From Palaemon carinicauda (Eukaryota > Arthropoda > Malacostraca > Decapoda > Palaemonidae): 64,000 nt of DNA. Below, piece after piece: positions 51,241 through 63,010 of the stretch. The first letter of the stretch is position 1; the number at the start of each line of letters is the position of its first letter. Under the pieces are notes generated by a model. That model was not told the DNA's origin. It saw only the letters and a list, made by a program, of their open reading frames with translations, and searched no databases. Made by a program: the position numbers and the translations under genes. Where the stretch lies: assembly GCF_036898095.1 (NCBI RefSeq), contig NC_090757.1, positions 62,981,589 to 63,045,588 on the forward strand, given 5' to 3'.

Positions 51241-51920
51241 CCTTCGGGCTCTGTCCAGAGGGCTGAGGTCGTGTGGTGCAGTGCTATGGTCCCTCCTCTC
51301 TTCTTTTTCCGACTCAAAGTCTCTTGGAATGGAAGTCGTTTTCGTTTTGAGAAGGTTTTGTGGAGATTGGTGTCTCGAATCATTCCCAGATATACCAGTC
51401 TCCTGGGAGGGAAGTAGGGAAGACTTCCATAGGTTTACCCTGATCACTGGATCTTGGTAAAAAGACTTAAGAACTTCCAGTGTTAATGCAAGGTTGCCAC
51501 TGAGTCTGCTAAGGTCAGTCAGTCGTCCCGAGACAGAGGACACAGAAGCCGATCCTGTGAGACCAGGATGGGTGTAGTGGAAAGACCGAAGCACAGTACC
51601 TTGAACTGGTGTTTCTTGTTTGTCTAGACTGAATCTTCCAACCTTCCTAGATGGATGGTTTGGACCTGGGAGTAAGTGTCTTTTAGGTCCAGTGTGCAAA
51701 TGAAGATCTGAGGTCTTAGCACTTGTTCGAACTCCAAAATGGTGTGGACATCGACCCAAGGGGACAACTCCTTGCGGATCCATTTGCATGGAAGATTGTC
51801 GACGCTGGAGTCTTGACTCGTGTCGTAAAGGATCAGGCGCGATACCCAGTGCAAGAATTCTTCTCTGAGAGAGAATTTCTTTAACTAACAAAAGGAAGGC
51901 AACGCTTAGCCTTACCATGC
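51241..51920 (-). pseudogene. B5 RT remnant
   Basis: Frame 51854-51624 has 'VHTILEFEQVLRPQIFICTL' then 'DLKDTYSQV', the LDL.DAY catalytic block (Ala changed to Thr). It shifts into the frame 51918-51124, where 'FHYTHPGLTGSASVSSVSG' covers the position of the FGL..AP box. No Y.DD box is readable. Decayed. Confidence 0.65.
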
Positions 51921-52099
51921 ACCCTGATGGGATTTATGCTATTCCTTAGAATAGAATCAGTCTGGCGAATGTTAATCAATGGTTAAACGTTGGGTATCGT
52001 GGTTACGGTGCAGTTGGAGAGTGCTCTCAAGTAGTTCCCTGTCGGCAAGCCGTTGATGAGGGTTGTCGAACGTTTGCCGATCACTTTAGTGTGCTGGCA

Positions 52100-52620
52100 A
52101 ACGGCCAGTAGCGAGAAGTATGTTGTATACCTTCTGATCTAGGAACTACAGGAAGCGGGTGACTAGTAAGTTCGAGTCACAAACTTCTGGCAAATTGACG
52201 ATGACCGATGAATCGGTGGTCTGCTAGCCGATGGTGAGTTAGAGATCAGCAAGTTGATTATGGTCCCCCCTGGTTGGTCAGAGATGAGCAAGCTGAAGGA
52301 TGGGCTGGTCAGAGATCAGCGAGCTGAGTTCAATGATCGAAGAAATATGACCTGCCCATCGGTGATCTAGTGATCAGCAAGCTGATGACTGGTTATTGAC
52401 TAGCAATCGGTGATTGGAAACGCTAGCAATTGGAGATCATTAGTCATTGGAAGGCCTAGAGGTCAAAGATCAGCATTGAGCTAGCAATTGGCGATCTAGT
52501 GATAGGCGACCTAGCGATCAGTAAACTGTGAACTAGCCATTAGCAAACAGTGATCTAGAGATCAGACTGTTGATGCATTCCCATTTGCTGACAGTGGTCT
52601 GTCAAGGAAAAAAGAAACTT
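52100..52620. repeat. Degenerate 'gatcagcaagctga' repeats in B5
   Basis: Words such as 'gatcagcaagctga', 'gtgatctag' and 'gcaattggagatc' recur at irregular spacing. No clean period and no coherent ORF. Probably a decayed form of the gag-region repeats of other B copies. Confidence 0.5.
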
Positions 52621-53039
52621 CAGAAGAGACAGGGACCAAGGATTCCCCGTTTCGATTCCCCTTGTAGGATGGAATCTTCGGGATCTTGAATCCTTCTGTG
52701 AAGCCTTATCCCTCTTTCCCAGTGGCAATGTTTATGTGTCTGCGGGGAGGAATGGGGCAATGGTGACCTGTCCAAAATGTTTTATTCCTTTTTTCTGCCT
52801 ATTGCGATGGCACACAGGATGATGCTGGTGCTCAATTTCTGCCTGGAGAGCAGGCAAGTGCTGGCTCTTAGACAAGAGCTGGTGCATTGGATCTGCGAGT
52901 CCTGACTCTTTGGCAAGAGCTGGCGCATTGGATATGAGACCGTTACTGTGCAAGAGGGAGCAGGAAAGTGCGGAAGAACGCTGACGCGCAGTAAGGCACG
53001 ATGTAGTTTTGTGCATTCTCCCTAGAATGCGCCGAAGCG

Positions 53040-54140
53040 TGACACTGGTAGCGCAAGGGCGGGTGCATTGGCGCGAGTAGTACGTGGAAACTGCTGGCGC
53101 GCTCGTGCGGACTATCAGCGCCCGGGCGCAGAAGTCTGCGTGCTCGCAAGATCATTGGAGAGCAAAAGTATTGCCGTGTGTGTGCGAGTAAGGCAAACGG
53201 TACTCGCACGGGGGACCTTTGGTGCCGGCGTGTGGAATACCGTTGGCACGGACCAGCGCGGATGGCCATCGGCACGCGCGCGATAGATTGTTGGAACGTG
53301 CGCGCGCGATAGATTGTTGGAACGTGCGCGCACGATAGATTGTTGGAACGTGCGCGCTCAAGAGCGTCGGCGCTCGCGCGGAGGAGACCATCGGCACCCC
53401 TGTGCGGAAGACTGTTGGAGCGCGTGCAACTGTTGGCACGCGCGCAAGACTATTGGCGCGTGCGGGGGAGTCCATAGACGCCCGCTCGTGCGGGGGAGTC
53501 CATAGGCGCCCGCGCGTGGGGGGGAGTCCTTAGGCGCCCGGCGTGCGGGGAAGTCCATAGGCGCCCACGAGCGGAAAATCGCCGGCGAGCGCAGAAGACT
53601 GTTAGAGCGCGCATGCGCGTGCAAGACTGTTGGCGCATGCGCAGAACACCATTGGCACGCATGCACACAACACTATTGGTGCCCGCACGCAACACTATTG
53701 GTGCCCGAACGCAACACTATTGGTGCACGGGGGAGACCATAGGTGCCCGCGCGCGGAAGATCGTCAGCGCGAGCGGAAGATCGTAGGCGCGCGCGCGGGA
53801 GACCATAGGCGCCCGTGCGCGGAAGATCGTCGGCGCGTGCGCGGGAGACCATAGGTGCCCGCGCGGAAGGTCGTCGGCGCGCGCACGGGAGACCATAGGC
53901 GCCCACGCGCGGAAAATCATCGGCTTGCGCGCAGGAGACCATCGCCGCCCCCGCGAGGAAGATCGTCGGCACGCGCACGTGCAAGACTGTTGGCCTTGTG
54001 CGCGGAAGACCATCGGCGCGCGCGCGGGAGACCATCGGCACCCGCACGCGGAAGATCGTCGGTGCGCGCGCATATCTGTCGGAGGGCGTGCGGAAGACTG
54101 TTGGAGCGCACGCGCACGGGAAACTGTTGGCGCGCGTGCA
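53040..54140 (-). repeat. Highly CG-rich repeat array in B5 gag region
   Basis: Units of about 22 bases pair into about 45-base dimers ('gcgggagaccataggcgccc' alternating with 'gcggaagatcgtcggcgcg'). The word 'agaccat' recurs at 53733, 53800, 53846, 53890 and 53936. Long alternating purine/pyrimidine CG tracts are frequent. Open frames exist on both strands; the sense (minus) frame gives repeats such as 'RADDLPRTGAYGLPRAR'. Contrasts strongly with the AT-rich surroundings. Confidence 0.75.
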
Positions 54141-54369
54141 AAGGTAGCGCTAGTAGGTTTGGCAGGTCTGCTGGCAGGACGATCTGGAACTGGGATGTGC
54201 CCTTTAGAAGGGCGAACATCCACCGATGGGGACCGTAAAAAGGTCCGCATTAGAGTTCAGGACCAAAGTCCAAAGGACTACGATGCAGCGCAAGGTTGCG
54301 CTGGTAGATCGGTAGGTCTGCTGCGCTGGTAGGTCTACTTGATCCTCTGAAGATGTGTCTCAATGAGTG

Positions 54370-54700
54370 GCCTTTCATGAATGAGAGAGGTGAATACTTC
54401 GTAGAAGAGACTTGAAGACACCCGGGATGACGCCCATGAGGGCTGGTGGATCAGCAAGCTGACCTTTAACAGTAGCGATCCTCCGAAGAGGAGTCTCTAT
54501 GAGTGTCCTCTCTCGCGACCAAGAGAGATGAACACTTCGTAGAAGACTTGAAGACACCCGGGATGACGCCCATTGAGGGCCGGTGGATCAGCAAGCTGAC
54601 CTTTAACAGTAGCAATCCTCCGAAGAGGAATCTCTATGAGTGGCCTCTCTCGCGAACGAGAGAGGTGAACACTTCGTAGAAGAGACTAGCCAAGACCGTG
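54370..54700. repeat. Hairpin module repeat of family B (B5 copy)
   Basis: About 150-base units with 'aatcctccgaagaggag', 'tctctatgagtg.cc', the hairpin 'cctctctcgcgaacgagaga' and 'cacttcgtagaagaga', repeated three times with small changes. Related to the 99-base units of B1 and the modules at 62110-63010 in B6. Confidence 0.7.
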
Positions 54701-56196
54701 CTCCGCCCCTGAAGGAAGAGAAACTCAGCAAGGGAGGAGAGAAGTCTGGGCGAAGGCAACAACAGCAGTCGGAGACGATGAATTTATTAAGATGTGGGAA
54801 GTTCTCACTCTGAAGGGAGAAACAACCTCACACCTGGGGAGGAAACTTCCCTCGGAAGGGAAGTTGTCTAACCCCTGGAGGCGAACCTCCTTTAGCGTTC
54901 TAAGATGATCTGAAGTGCTGGTCATGTTGTCAAGGGAGTATTTCTAAGAGAAGGGATGAAGCCCATGACGACGTCCTCTGAGGGACGGCAGTGACAGCAG
55001 ATTCCCCACGCATGAACAGAACAGCTCTGCTTCGTTGGCACTCTTAGTCGAACGAAGAAAAACTGCCTAGTTAACTGGGAAAAAATAAAATTAATTATTT
55101 AACAGAAATTCCCTAGGGAGTTACTCCGAAGAGGAACCCCGAGGGAACAACATAAAATAAGTATTGCGCCGACAAAAAATTAATTATTTAACAAATTCCC
55201 CAGAGAGGAACTCCAAAGAGGAACCCCAAGGGAACAGATAAAATTAAGTATTGCGCCCTTCCTTCCTCAGTCGACATCCACGGGAGAAGGGGGGGAGCGG
55301 AGTAACTGTAATACAAACAGAATTACAATTATTTAAATCAGCTAAGAATATTTACTAATAGTGAGAACCACTGACCCTCCAAAGGGAAGTGTTCCCCACG
55401 GAGAAAGCTGAAAAGTTAGAATACAATTAGATTTTCACTACAAATAATTGAGACAAACAATCGGAAGAGCAATCTAACCCGCACACAGGAAAGGAGCTTC
55501 CCCAATAGTACAGTATTGTTGTTGTAAAGGTGAACGACCTCGAGAAGAGAAAGACCGTAGTCAGTCTTTGAGAGGCCACATTCCCTTCGCTCAGAAAACC
55601 ATGTTTCCCATAGGAAAAAAGGAAAAGGAGAAGACAATAGTTGAATGAAGAGGGTCCAGGCGATGACGATTCCCCTGCGGTGGCCGAGTTAACGGTTATA
55701 TGATGACGGGAAGACGGATGAACCAAAGAGGGAGAGGTCGTTCCCCACGAAGTGGGACTGTTCTGGCCTTGCTAATGTACGCAAGTGTCGTTGTCGTATA
55801 TGTATCACACACACAGCACAAACACTGAAAAGGAAACTTATCACATTTCTATACACATATACAGTACAGTATATACATAAACATTAAGAATGTTTTCATA
55901 TACTGTATATACAAGTATAAGAAAAAGTAAGTTAAAAGACAAAAATTAATGGCAGTCCAGAATAGGCGAGGAGGGAGAGAGGAAACAACCGCTCTCGATC
56001 TGAGCCAAAAGTAAAGGGACTAAATCACAGGTGTGTGAACGGGAGTGGTAGCAAGCTACCCCCCCCCCCCCCTACCCCCGCTAACTAGCGGTGTGGGTAG
56101 TTAACCCTCACTAAATATTAATGGCTCGTCATTTCAGCTCCGCCGAGAGTATAACCCCTAATAAATAGCGTGGTTTGTATACCAGTTACGGAACAA
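54701..56196 (-). other. B5 5' leader and right terminus
   Basis: Non-coding. It contains 'accccgagggaac' repeats (55135-55230), the leader shared with B2 (55320-55930), the terminal repeat from about 55985 with a C run (56059-56072), 'ctaactagcggtgtgggtag', and the end at about 56196. The empty counterpart of the Tigger site is at about 55860. Confidence 0.7.
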
Positions 56197-56519
56197 TATC
56201 ATGTTAGAGAATATTTATAGGAGTTTTAACTTGAATAAAATTTTTTGGGCTCAAGCCATGTCATCCTGATAGAAGTTCCTTTAGGGTAGCTTCCTAGGGT
56301 ATACAGTGGTACCTCTACATACGATCTTAATTTGTTCCAGAAACTTCTTTGTATGTTAAAGCAATCGTTTGTTGGAGCAAATATTCCCATAAGAATACAC
56401 TGTAATTTGTATAATTCGTTCCACACCCCAAAAACCTATATTAACTCCTTAATAAATTACTACATATAATTACACATAACAATAACATAACTGCATGAAA
56501 TGAAAGAAGCATGTAAAAT
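56197..56519. other. Intron spacer with a pogo-like terminal fragment
   Basis: 56306-56430 reads 'cagtggtacctctacatacg', then 'tcttaatttgttcc' and, further on, 'cccataagaatacactgtaa' with a 'ttcgttcc' tail. It is preceded by TA. This resembles the end of another pogo/Tigger-like element (compare CAGTGATACCTCGG at 20507). No right end or gene is seen. The rest is AT-rich with no recognised feature. Confidence 0.55.
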
Positions 56520-56771
56520 GACATATTTGTAGATAATTTGTATTTTTCCTAGCTATACAAACCTTAGCTATTTACATGGGATAATTACTTCGGCGTAGCT
56601 GAACGACGAGCAATAAAAGTTTTAACAAGGGTTTCCTACCCCACCGCTAGTTAGTGGGGGGTAGGAAGGGGTAGCTAGCTACCCCTCCCCCTCACACACA
56701 CACCGGTGAAAGGCTCACTTTACTTAGAGGTAGGACTTATCTTGGGGGACAGGGGTGGCGGGCACATAACT

Positions 56772-56872
56772 GTAAATAGCTAAGGTTTGTACAGTATACT
56801 TAGGAAAAATACAAATTATCTACGAATTTGTCATTTGTTCCGTAACTGAAATACAAACCACGCTATTTACAT
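56772..56872. repeat. ICR of B6
   Basis: 'gtaaatagctaaggtttgta' and 'ttaggaaaaatacaaatta' mirror the B6 left end, followed by 'tttgttccgtaactgaaata' and 'accacgctatttac', the expected mirror of the unseen right end. It has a small 'cagtatac' insertion. Confidence 0.85.
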
Positions 56873-57335
56873 GGGGTGACTTAACCCTTAGGAAGGGTGG
56901 TAAGACCCGGCCATACTGGCTTTGGCTTGCCCGGGGATTCCATATTCGAGCGATCAAGTACTCGGACAATAGGGAATCCCTGCTCCTCGCTGGCGGCTGT
57001 GAAACTGCCGCGGCCTACGTAAGGTGTGTGCGAAGGTGAAAAGTGACTTGTCCCAGGCAGTTGCCCTGGAGTTCCTCAGAAGGAAATCAAGGCTAGGACT
57101 CTCCCAATACCACCTCATCAGGGTATGGGGACATGACAGTATTACACCTAATACTAGGAACACAAGGAAGCATAGTCTACCTGCAGTGGTTTGAGGTCAG
57201 CTATGCAGAGAACCCAGGATGCTGCTTTCTCCAAGGGAGGAGAGGATGAAGGAAAAAATAAGGGCCAGACAGATCTTTTCATTCATGCAGACTAACACCA
57301 GGTAACAATACCCTCAACCTTCTGGTACTTGTCCA

Positions 57336-58182
57336 TCAAGGAGCCTGAGGTCTAGACCAGCTGTTGTGAAGCCACCACAGGGCCGATAGAAATGTATCGA
57401 GCCTCCTGTGGGTCATGTCTTGCAGGTAAGGGGCTGAGAAGATGGTCAGATGCTTCAACATCCTCGCTTGTAGGACCTGCGTCACTGAATGATGCTCCAT
57501 GAAGGGCAGGGACGTAGCTACGCCCCTGACATCATGGGCTCTAGAGTGATGCGACGGAGATGGGTCAGGATTCAAGGCTGGGTGTAACATCCTACGAATC
57601 CGGGCCGAGATGGTACTCCTGGAGACCTTCCTCTTCGTTTCCCAGGATCCACGAACGAGGCTTGAGCCTGGAGACGAACTGCAGCCGTTCTCTGAAGACG
57701 CCACCTCAGACTCCCTACCGGCAAGGTAGGAGATGGTCTGGGTCATCTGCTACAGGACGGAGACCCGAAACCTGGAAGGGGTCGAACAGTGGGTCCGGCA
57801 CTCCCGGATTCTGAGTCTTGGCAACAAACCTCAGGGACGAACCTGAATGTTGCCTCCCCTATCCCCCTGAATGGGCGAAGTCGTATGAGAGACCATGTGA
57901 CTCGCTTGGCTGAAGATAGGCTAGCAGGAACACTGTCTACCCAGTAAGGTGGTGATCTGGGGTCTTACGTAGTGGTTCGTCAGGGGGTCTCTTTAGAGAC
58001 TTGAGGACTAGAACCACGTCCCAAGGAGGAGGTCTCACCTTCGACTGAGGGCAGGAGAGGACAAGGCTTCGTATGAGAAGGAAGAGTTCCAGCGAGGGAG
58101 AAATGTCTGTCCCTAGAGCCTGGAGGCAAGACCTAAGGCTGAGGGATAGCCTTTCACAGCCGAAATTGAAAGGCACATTCAT
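57336..58182 (-). pseudogene. B6 tyrosine recombinase, frameshifted
   Basis: 58182-57937 holds the core-binding to catalytic boundary 'RPPPWDVVLVLKSLKRPP'. 57746-57336 has the second catalytic block 'AHDVRGVATSLPFMEHHSVT' (HxxR kept), 'FSAPYLQDM' with the presumed Tyr, and the family tail 'LSALWWLHNSW'. The first catalytic Arg should lie near 57900 in another frame and is not clear. It is diverged from the A recombinases, marking B as a separate lineage. Confidence 0.75.
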
Positions 58183-58399
58183 CCCGCAAACTCACGAGGG
58201 GCTCCGCTATTGCTGGAAGCGGCATCGTGTGGAGGGATGCCCTCTCCACGACACCGACCACAGTAACTCGCTCCTTCGCCTGGGAGACTACTGTGGAAGA
58301 ATTGCACAGGTGTCCAGGCCTCCTTTTCGCAACTTGTTGCGAAAATCCTCTCTCTTTGAGGAGATGCTGGATAGACTCCCGGCGGGAAGTTGGAGCAAG

Positions 58400-59100
58400 C
58401 TACGGCTTTGCGGAGAATGATGGCATGTGGCTGTGTGAGTAACCAGTGACGTGTGGGGGGGTTCCCTCGGAGGCTCCGTAAGGAGTTACAGAGGGACTGG
58501 TGAGCCACCTGTGAGAGGCCCTAGCGGAGCTAGGGAGGTCATTGAGAGACTGACCAAAACTCTGGTCCTGTAGAGTACTCTCCCCATCCGCCAGAACGGA
58601 GGAAGGCAAACACATCGATGTTGTCCCACCGGTGCTGGAAGGCATCCTACCAGAGGGCCTTGGGATCCGGGACCGGGGAGCAGTAAAGCAGGAGCTTGCA
58701 GCTCAGTGCTGTAGCGAACCGGTCCATAGAGGGAGCCCCACCGAGTCAGGACTTTGTAGGCTACTTGAGGATCCAAAGACCACTCGGAATGTGGTGTCTG
58801 TGTCGCACTGCTCAGACTGTCGGCGAGCCCATTCCTTTGCCTGGAATCAGGCGAGCTGCTAAGGAGACCGAGGGGAACTCGGACCATCCCGGTATCCCTA
58901 CCGCAGGATGGGATGGCTGTACTGAAAAGTACCTCCTTGTCTGGGCAAGAAAGTCATCCCTGTGGTGTTGTTGATCCTCACAACCACAGAGTAGTCCGCC
59001 AGGCTAGGTAGAGCTACTGAAGTGCCAGAAACACGGTTTCCATCTATAGTAGGTCTAGGGAAGGTACTTCCTGGTTCTGACCACCGGCCTGGGGACCCGT
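58400..59100 (-). pseudogene. B6 RNase H and following block, broken
   Basis: On the minus strand near 59000-58930 'VVVRINNTTGMTFL' and 'RQGGT' match the RNase H pattern DNTT..AYI.KQGGT with the Asp changed to Asn. 58887-58486 gives 'NGLADSLSSATQTPHSEWSL' and then 'LPGPGSQGPL', the ADSLSR and SPVPDP blocks. Several frame changes. Confidence 0.7.
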
Positions 59101-59159
59101 GGTTCAGAACGTGCCCCCCCCCCCCCCCCCAACCTTCTTTGACGCATCAGAAAACAGCA

Positions 59160-60072
59160 TCAAGTTTGGGGGAAGGACGAGAAGGTCCACTCCCTATTGT
59201 AGATCTTCGTCTGCTTCCCACCCTTATGGGTCCGTCCGTTCCGGTTGTCCCCTACGGGTCCCGGCGTCCGGGGAGTCGTGCCCCCGACTCCCCACTGGAG
59301 AGAACTCATCCTGAGGCGACTGTGGAAACCAGACGGGCCAGGGAGGAGAGACGTAACCACCTTGAGTTGGAGGGTCTTCTCGTGTGGGGAAAGGTCTCGC
59401 GACCTTCCTCCGCCTTGGTACCCTGTTGCCTGAAGGGAAGGCTTCGGGAGATTGGTGTCTAAGACCAGGCTTAGGTATACCAGACTCTGAGAGGGCTGCG
59501 GGGAGGACTCCTCGAGGACACCATGATCTTTAGAACTTGGCAAAGTCCGAGGAGCTTGTCCCGATGACGAAGATGGGATGCCTTCGAGTCTGCTAGGATC
59601 GGCCAGTCACCCAGGAAACGGAGGGGACAGAAGCCGATCCTGAGAGCCCGTGAAGAGATCAGAGTGGAAGTATCAGTGAACTGTTGAGGTGCTGTGGAAA
59701 GACCGAAGTACAGCCCTTGAACTAGTATATCCGCCTTCCAGGCAAACTCCAAAGTACTTCCTTGAAGACGGGTGAACCGGGATTGGAAGTACGCGTCCTA
59801 CTGGACCAGCGTACACATGAAGTCTTGTGGTCTCACCCCAAGACTGACCGCGTCTGTTGTCGCTATGCTGAACGGAGACTGTTTGACAACCCTGTACAGA
59901 GTCGAGAAGGGAAGGAGACGATTAAGGAGGCCTCGGAACCCGTTGGCCACCTCTTGGGGGGAGCGTATCTCCGACATGGAACTAGACTTCTGCCCGGAGG
60001 GCTCGTCCCCTCACCGATCCCTACCCAGGGAGGAGGGAGGGGCTCGATACCGACCGGGACTGAAGGAGACAC
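59160..60072 (-). pseudogene. B6 RT remnant with altered catalytic box
   Basis: 59752-59471 reads 'GLYFGLSTAPQQFT' and then 'PLRFLGDWPILADS', the place of 'FGR..APHVF' and YLDDW in A2. The first Asp of the DD pair is Gly, so polymerase activity would be lost. Upstream (60072-59863) another frame has 'VGIEPLPPPWVGIGEG', not assignable. Confidence 0.7.
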
Positions 60073-60439
60073 GCTCGGAGAGCTGGCCCTCGGTCTAGTC
60101 TCTGGCGCTCTCCATTCCCTGAGACCAGGGCAAGCTGCACTGGCTTAAGGGAGACCTTGGGTGAGTAGACTCGGTCCCGGACCGTATCCTTCCCTTACCG
60201 AAGAGGAATCTCTGAATCTGGGGCCCCCTTGAGGTTTCTCCTAAGGGTAAGAACCTGCCAGAACGCAAGTTCCGACCCCTGGAGCTTCTCCTCCTGATGG
60301 ACTGGCAGTGAGGTCTCTCATCCCCGGAGGGTCTTCCTGGGGAGACTCGTAGACATGCCCCAAGGGTCCAACTGGATCCCGTCGGGTCCTTGCGGAAGAC
60401 TGGGCCTTTGGATCCCTCCTAGAAGGGAAACAGGACCCC

Positions 60440-61020
60440 AGCGATGAAGGATGTAAGGCTTTCGCCCCCTCCGCACGAGAAATTTCTCAGGAAGAGGTGG
60501 GGATTCTCCCTATGGAGTGACGGGGGAGAGGACCGGGTCTTCCGACCCTCCTGGGGATGGGAAATGCTCATCCGCAGGGGAGGGGAGATGAAGTCTGAGG
60601 AGGGCTCATCGCCTGCGAAAGGACTCGCGAAGGGACAGGATAGTCCTTGGAGGAGATACCATGCCAGGGATTCCTCTCACCCCCTTCAGGGGGAGAGGAA
60701 GCTACTACTGATTAGTGACCCCAGTCAGAAGGCACAGGCTCATCGCCTGCATGAGCGCTCTGACGACGGCATCCCACCAGGGATGCCGACCAACCCTCGC
60801 GCTGACAGGGAGTCCCTCTGGAGGGAAGAGGATCGTTCAATCCTCTGGGGGAGTTGACACATGAGGGTTCGCCCGTAGAGAATCTGCAATGAAGGGAGAA
60901 GAGACCTTTGACCTGTCCGGAAACCTCCCCCCCTCCGGAGAGGGCGCTGCTCTGCGCTGCGGGGGAGGGAAACGCGAAGGTGGCCTGACCGTCATAAGCC
61001 CTGATGTAATCAGGGCGCGA
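60440..61020 (-). pseudogene. B6 gag middle region, decayed
   Basis: Frame 61026-60712 contains 'IRAYDGQATFAFPSPAAQSS', which resembles the gag middle of A2 ('GAKKEQGKAAFAFPPTRLAS'). Downstream frames are short. The similarity is limited to this block. Confidence 0.5.
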
Positions 61021-61029
61021 TCGCATCGG

Positions 61030-62010
61030 AGAACGGTGCGCCGATCACGCTGATGATCGCGCGAAAAGCACAGATCTGGGTAGCGCGTGAATAAAACAGT
61101 ATAACCGCGCCCGCATGCACGCGTACCCGCGTGAGCGTGGGCGTATCGGCGCCCACGTGAACGATCCCCGCGCCTCCGCGCGTATGAAGATCGCTGGCGC
61201 TTGCGCGTAAAAGATCGTGGGCGACAGCGAGGGAAACAATCCCACGCGCGAACGATCTTGGCGACAAAAGATCGCCGGTGCTTGCGCTGTCGGCGATTGC
61301 GTGTGGGATACCTTCCCACGCGCAGAAGAAATAACACTGACGATCTTCGGTGCCTACGCGTGTACGAGGATCGTTGGCGCTAGCGCGAGAGAAGATCGTC
61401 GGAGACAGTGAGCGGGAAACCATTGGTGCCCGCGCGCGTACGATCCCCAACTATGTAAGACGATCGTCGGCGTTTCGCACGAGCACGGACGATCTTCGAC
61501 GCTCACGCGTGTGCGAAGATTGTCGGCGCTCGCGCGCGAGAGAAGATAGGCCGCAACCGCGCGTGGGAAACCTCAGTGCCTGCGCGCGGACGATCTACGA
61601 CGATCGTGCGCGGACGATCCGTGCGATGATCACGAGAGACTCAATGGTCACGCGCGAGAAACCATCCCGCGCACAGAACGATCTTCGGCGCTTACGCGTA
61701 CTGTGAAGATCGTCGGCGCTTGCGCGCCTAGCGCCGGATCCGAAGATCGGCGGCTAACGGCCGTCGACGATCGCGTGCAGAGAACCGCGCGCGGACGGCC
61801 TGGTTGTCGCGCGCGGGAAAACCTTCGGCGCTTACGCGTTACGAAGATCGTCGGTGCTTGCGCGCTAGAGACGTCGGCTAATCGATCTTCGAAGATCACG
61901 CGCGGGAAACCATCCCGCGTGCAGGCGATTCTCAGCGCTTACGCGCGAGTGAAGATCGTAGGCCCCTATGCAACAGAAGATCGTCGAAGAGCGCGCACGC
62001 ACGCTTGGTT
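61030..62010 (-). repeat. CG-rich repeat array in B6 gag region
   Basis: Variants of 'gaagatcgtcggcgcttgcg' and 'gggaaaccatcccgcgc' alternate with an irregular spacing. Open frames on both strands give Arg/Ala/Ser-rich peptides, for example 'RSFARGIVSLAVAHDLLR' on the minus strand. Same position and style as in B5, but different unit sequence. Confidence 0.7.
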
Positions 62011-62109
62011 GGAGGATCGGCTAACTCGTAGATCAGGAACTGGGATGGGTCCCTAAAAGGGAGGGCATCCCCTGAAGAGAACCAGGAGGCCTGCTTCAGA
62101 GCCGACGAT

Positions 62110-63010
62110 CAACTGAAGGGCTGCTAAACACTCCGAGGAGTGGTCTCTGTGAGGGATCTTTCCCGCGAACGGGAGAGGTGTCCTTCGTAGAAGAGACTTG
62201 GAGACACCGCAGGCTGAACCGCTGGTGAGCGCCTGTGCGCTCTCTCGGGAACCCCAATGATGTGCGCAAATGCGCAGGGAACGTTGGTAGCAGCCTAATT
62301 AAAAACTGGAACAGGGTGTCTCTGGAAGGCAGTCCCAGGAACAGCAGCCGAGCGCTAGCGCGCAAGGGAACGTTAGCGCGCAAGGGAACGTTGGCGCGCA
62401 GGGAATACCTGGCATTTAAGGGACTTACTCACGGTGTGAGAAAGTCTCTCCTGCCTCGGAGGGAGGAGCCCGTTGGATAACGGGGGCGTGGGCGCCAAGG
62501 CGCGTCAACAGTCAGGAACGGATACAGCAGGCAGAGAGGAGACCCAAGGTCTAACGTAGCCTGAGTAGAGAGGCCCCGAAGGGAAAGTTGCAAGACCCCG
62601 AAGGGTCAGCGCAACGAGAAACCGAAGTTTCACTGTCACTAATCACCGAAGTGTAGAAGTGACTAAAGTTACGAGAGCCCGAGGGAACTGTTTAACTAAA
62701 GCTTCGAGACCCCGAAGGGTCAGGGAAAAAGAGAAACCGAAGTGTTAGTGACTGAACAGCAAGCTGTTTCAACAGGAACAATCCTCCGAAGAGGAGTCTC
62801 TATGAGTGGCCTCTCTCGCGAACGAGAGAGGAGAGCACTTCGTAGAAGAGACTGGTGATGGAGCCCCCAAGGGCCGTGAGATCAGCTGACGTAAACAGGA
62901 ACAATCCTCCGAAGAGGAGTCTCTGTGAGTGTCCTCTCACGCGAACGGGAGGAGACACTTCGTAGAAGAGACAAAAGGAGCAATCCTCCGAAGAGGAGCC
63001 CCTAGGGCGG
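62110..63010. repeat. Hairpin modules of family B (B6 copies)
   Basis: 'aatcctccgaagaggagtct', 'tctctcgcgaacgagagag' and 'cacttcgtagaagaga' recur near 62140, 62780, 62900 and 62980. Between them are 'accccgaagggtcag' repeats (62590-62730). The GC-rich inverted motifs could fold in RNA. Confidence 0.65.

Larger units (their letters stand above)
42447..56196 (-). mobile_element. B5: family B DIRS element carrying A5 in its ICR
   Basis: The left end 'gacaaatttgtagataattt' starts at 42447 and the terminal repeat runs to 42690. The ICR is split by A5 at 'taggaaaaat' (42723) and resumes at 49094. The right end is 'ataccagttacggaacaa' near 56196. The minus-strand body holds recombinase, RNase H and RT remnants (49570-51920), poorly readable repeats (52100-52620), CG-rich repeats (53040-54140), hairpin modules (54370-54700) and leader. 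About 7.4 kb without A5. Confidence 0.85.
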
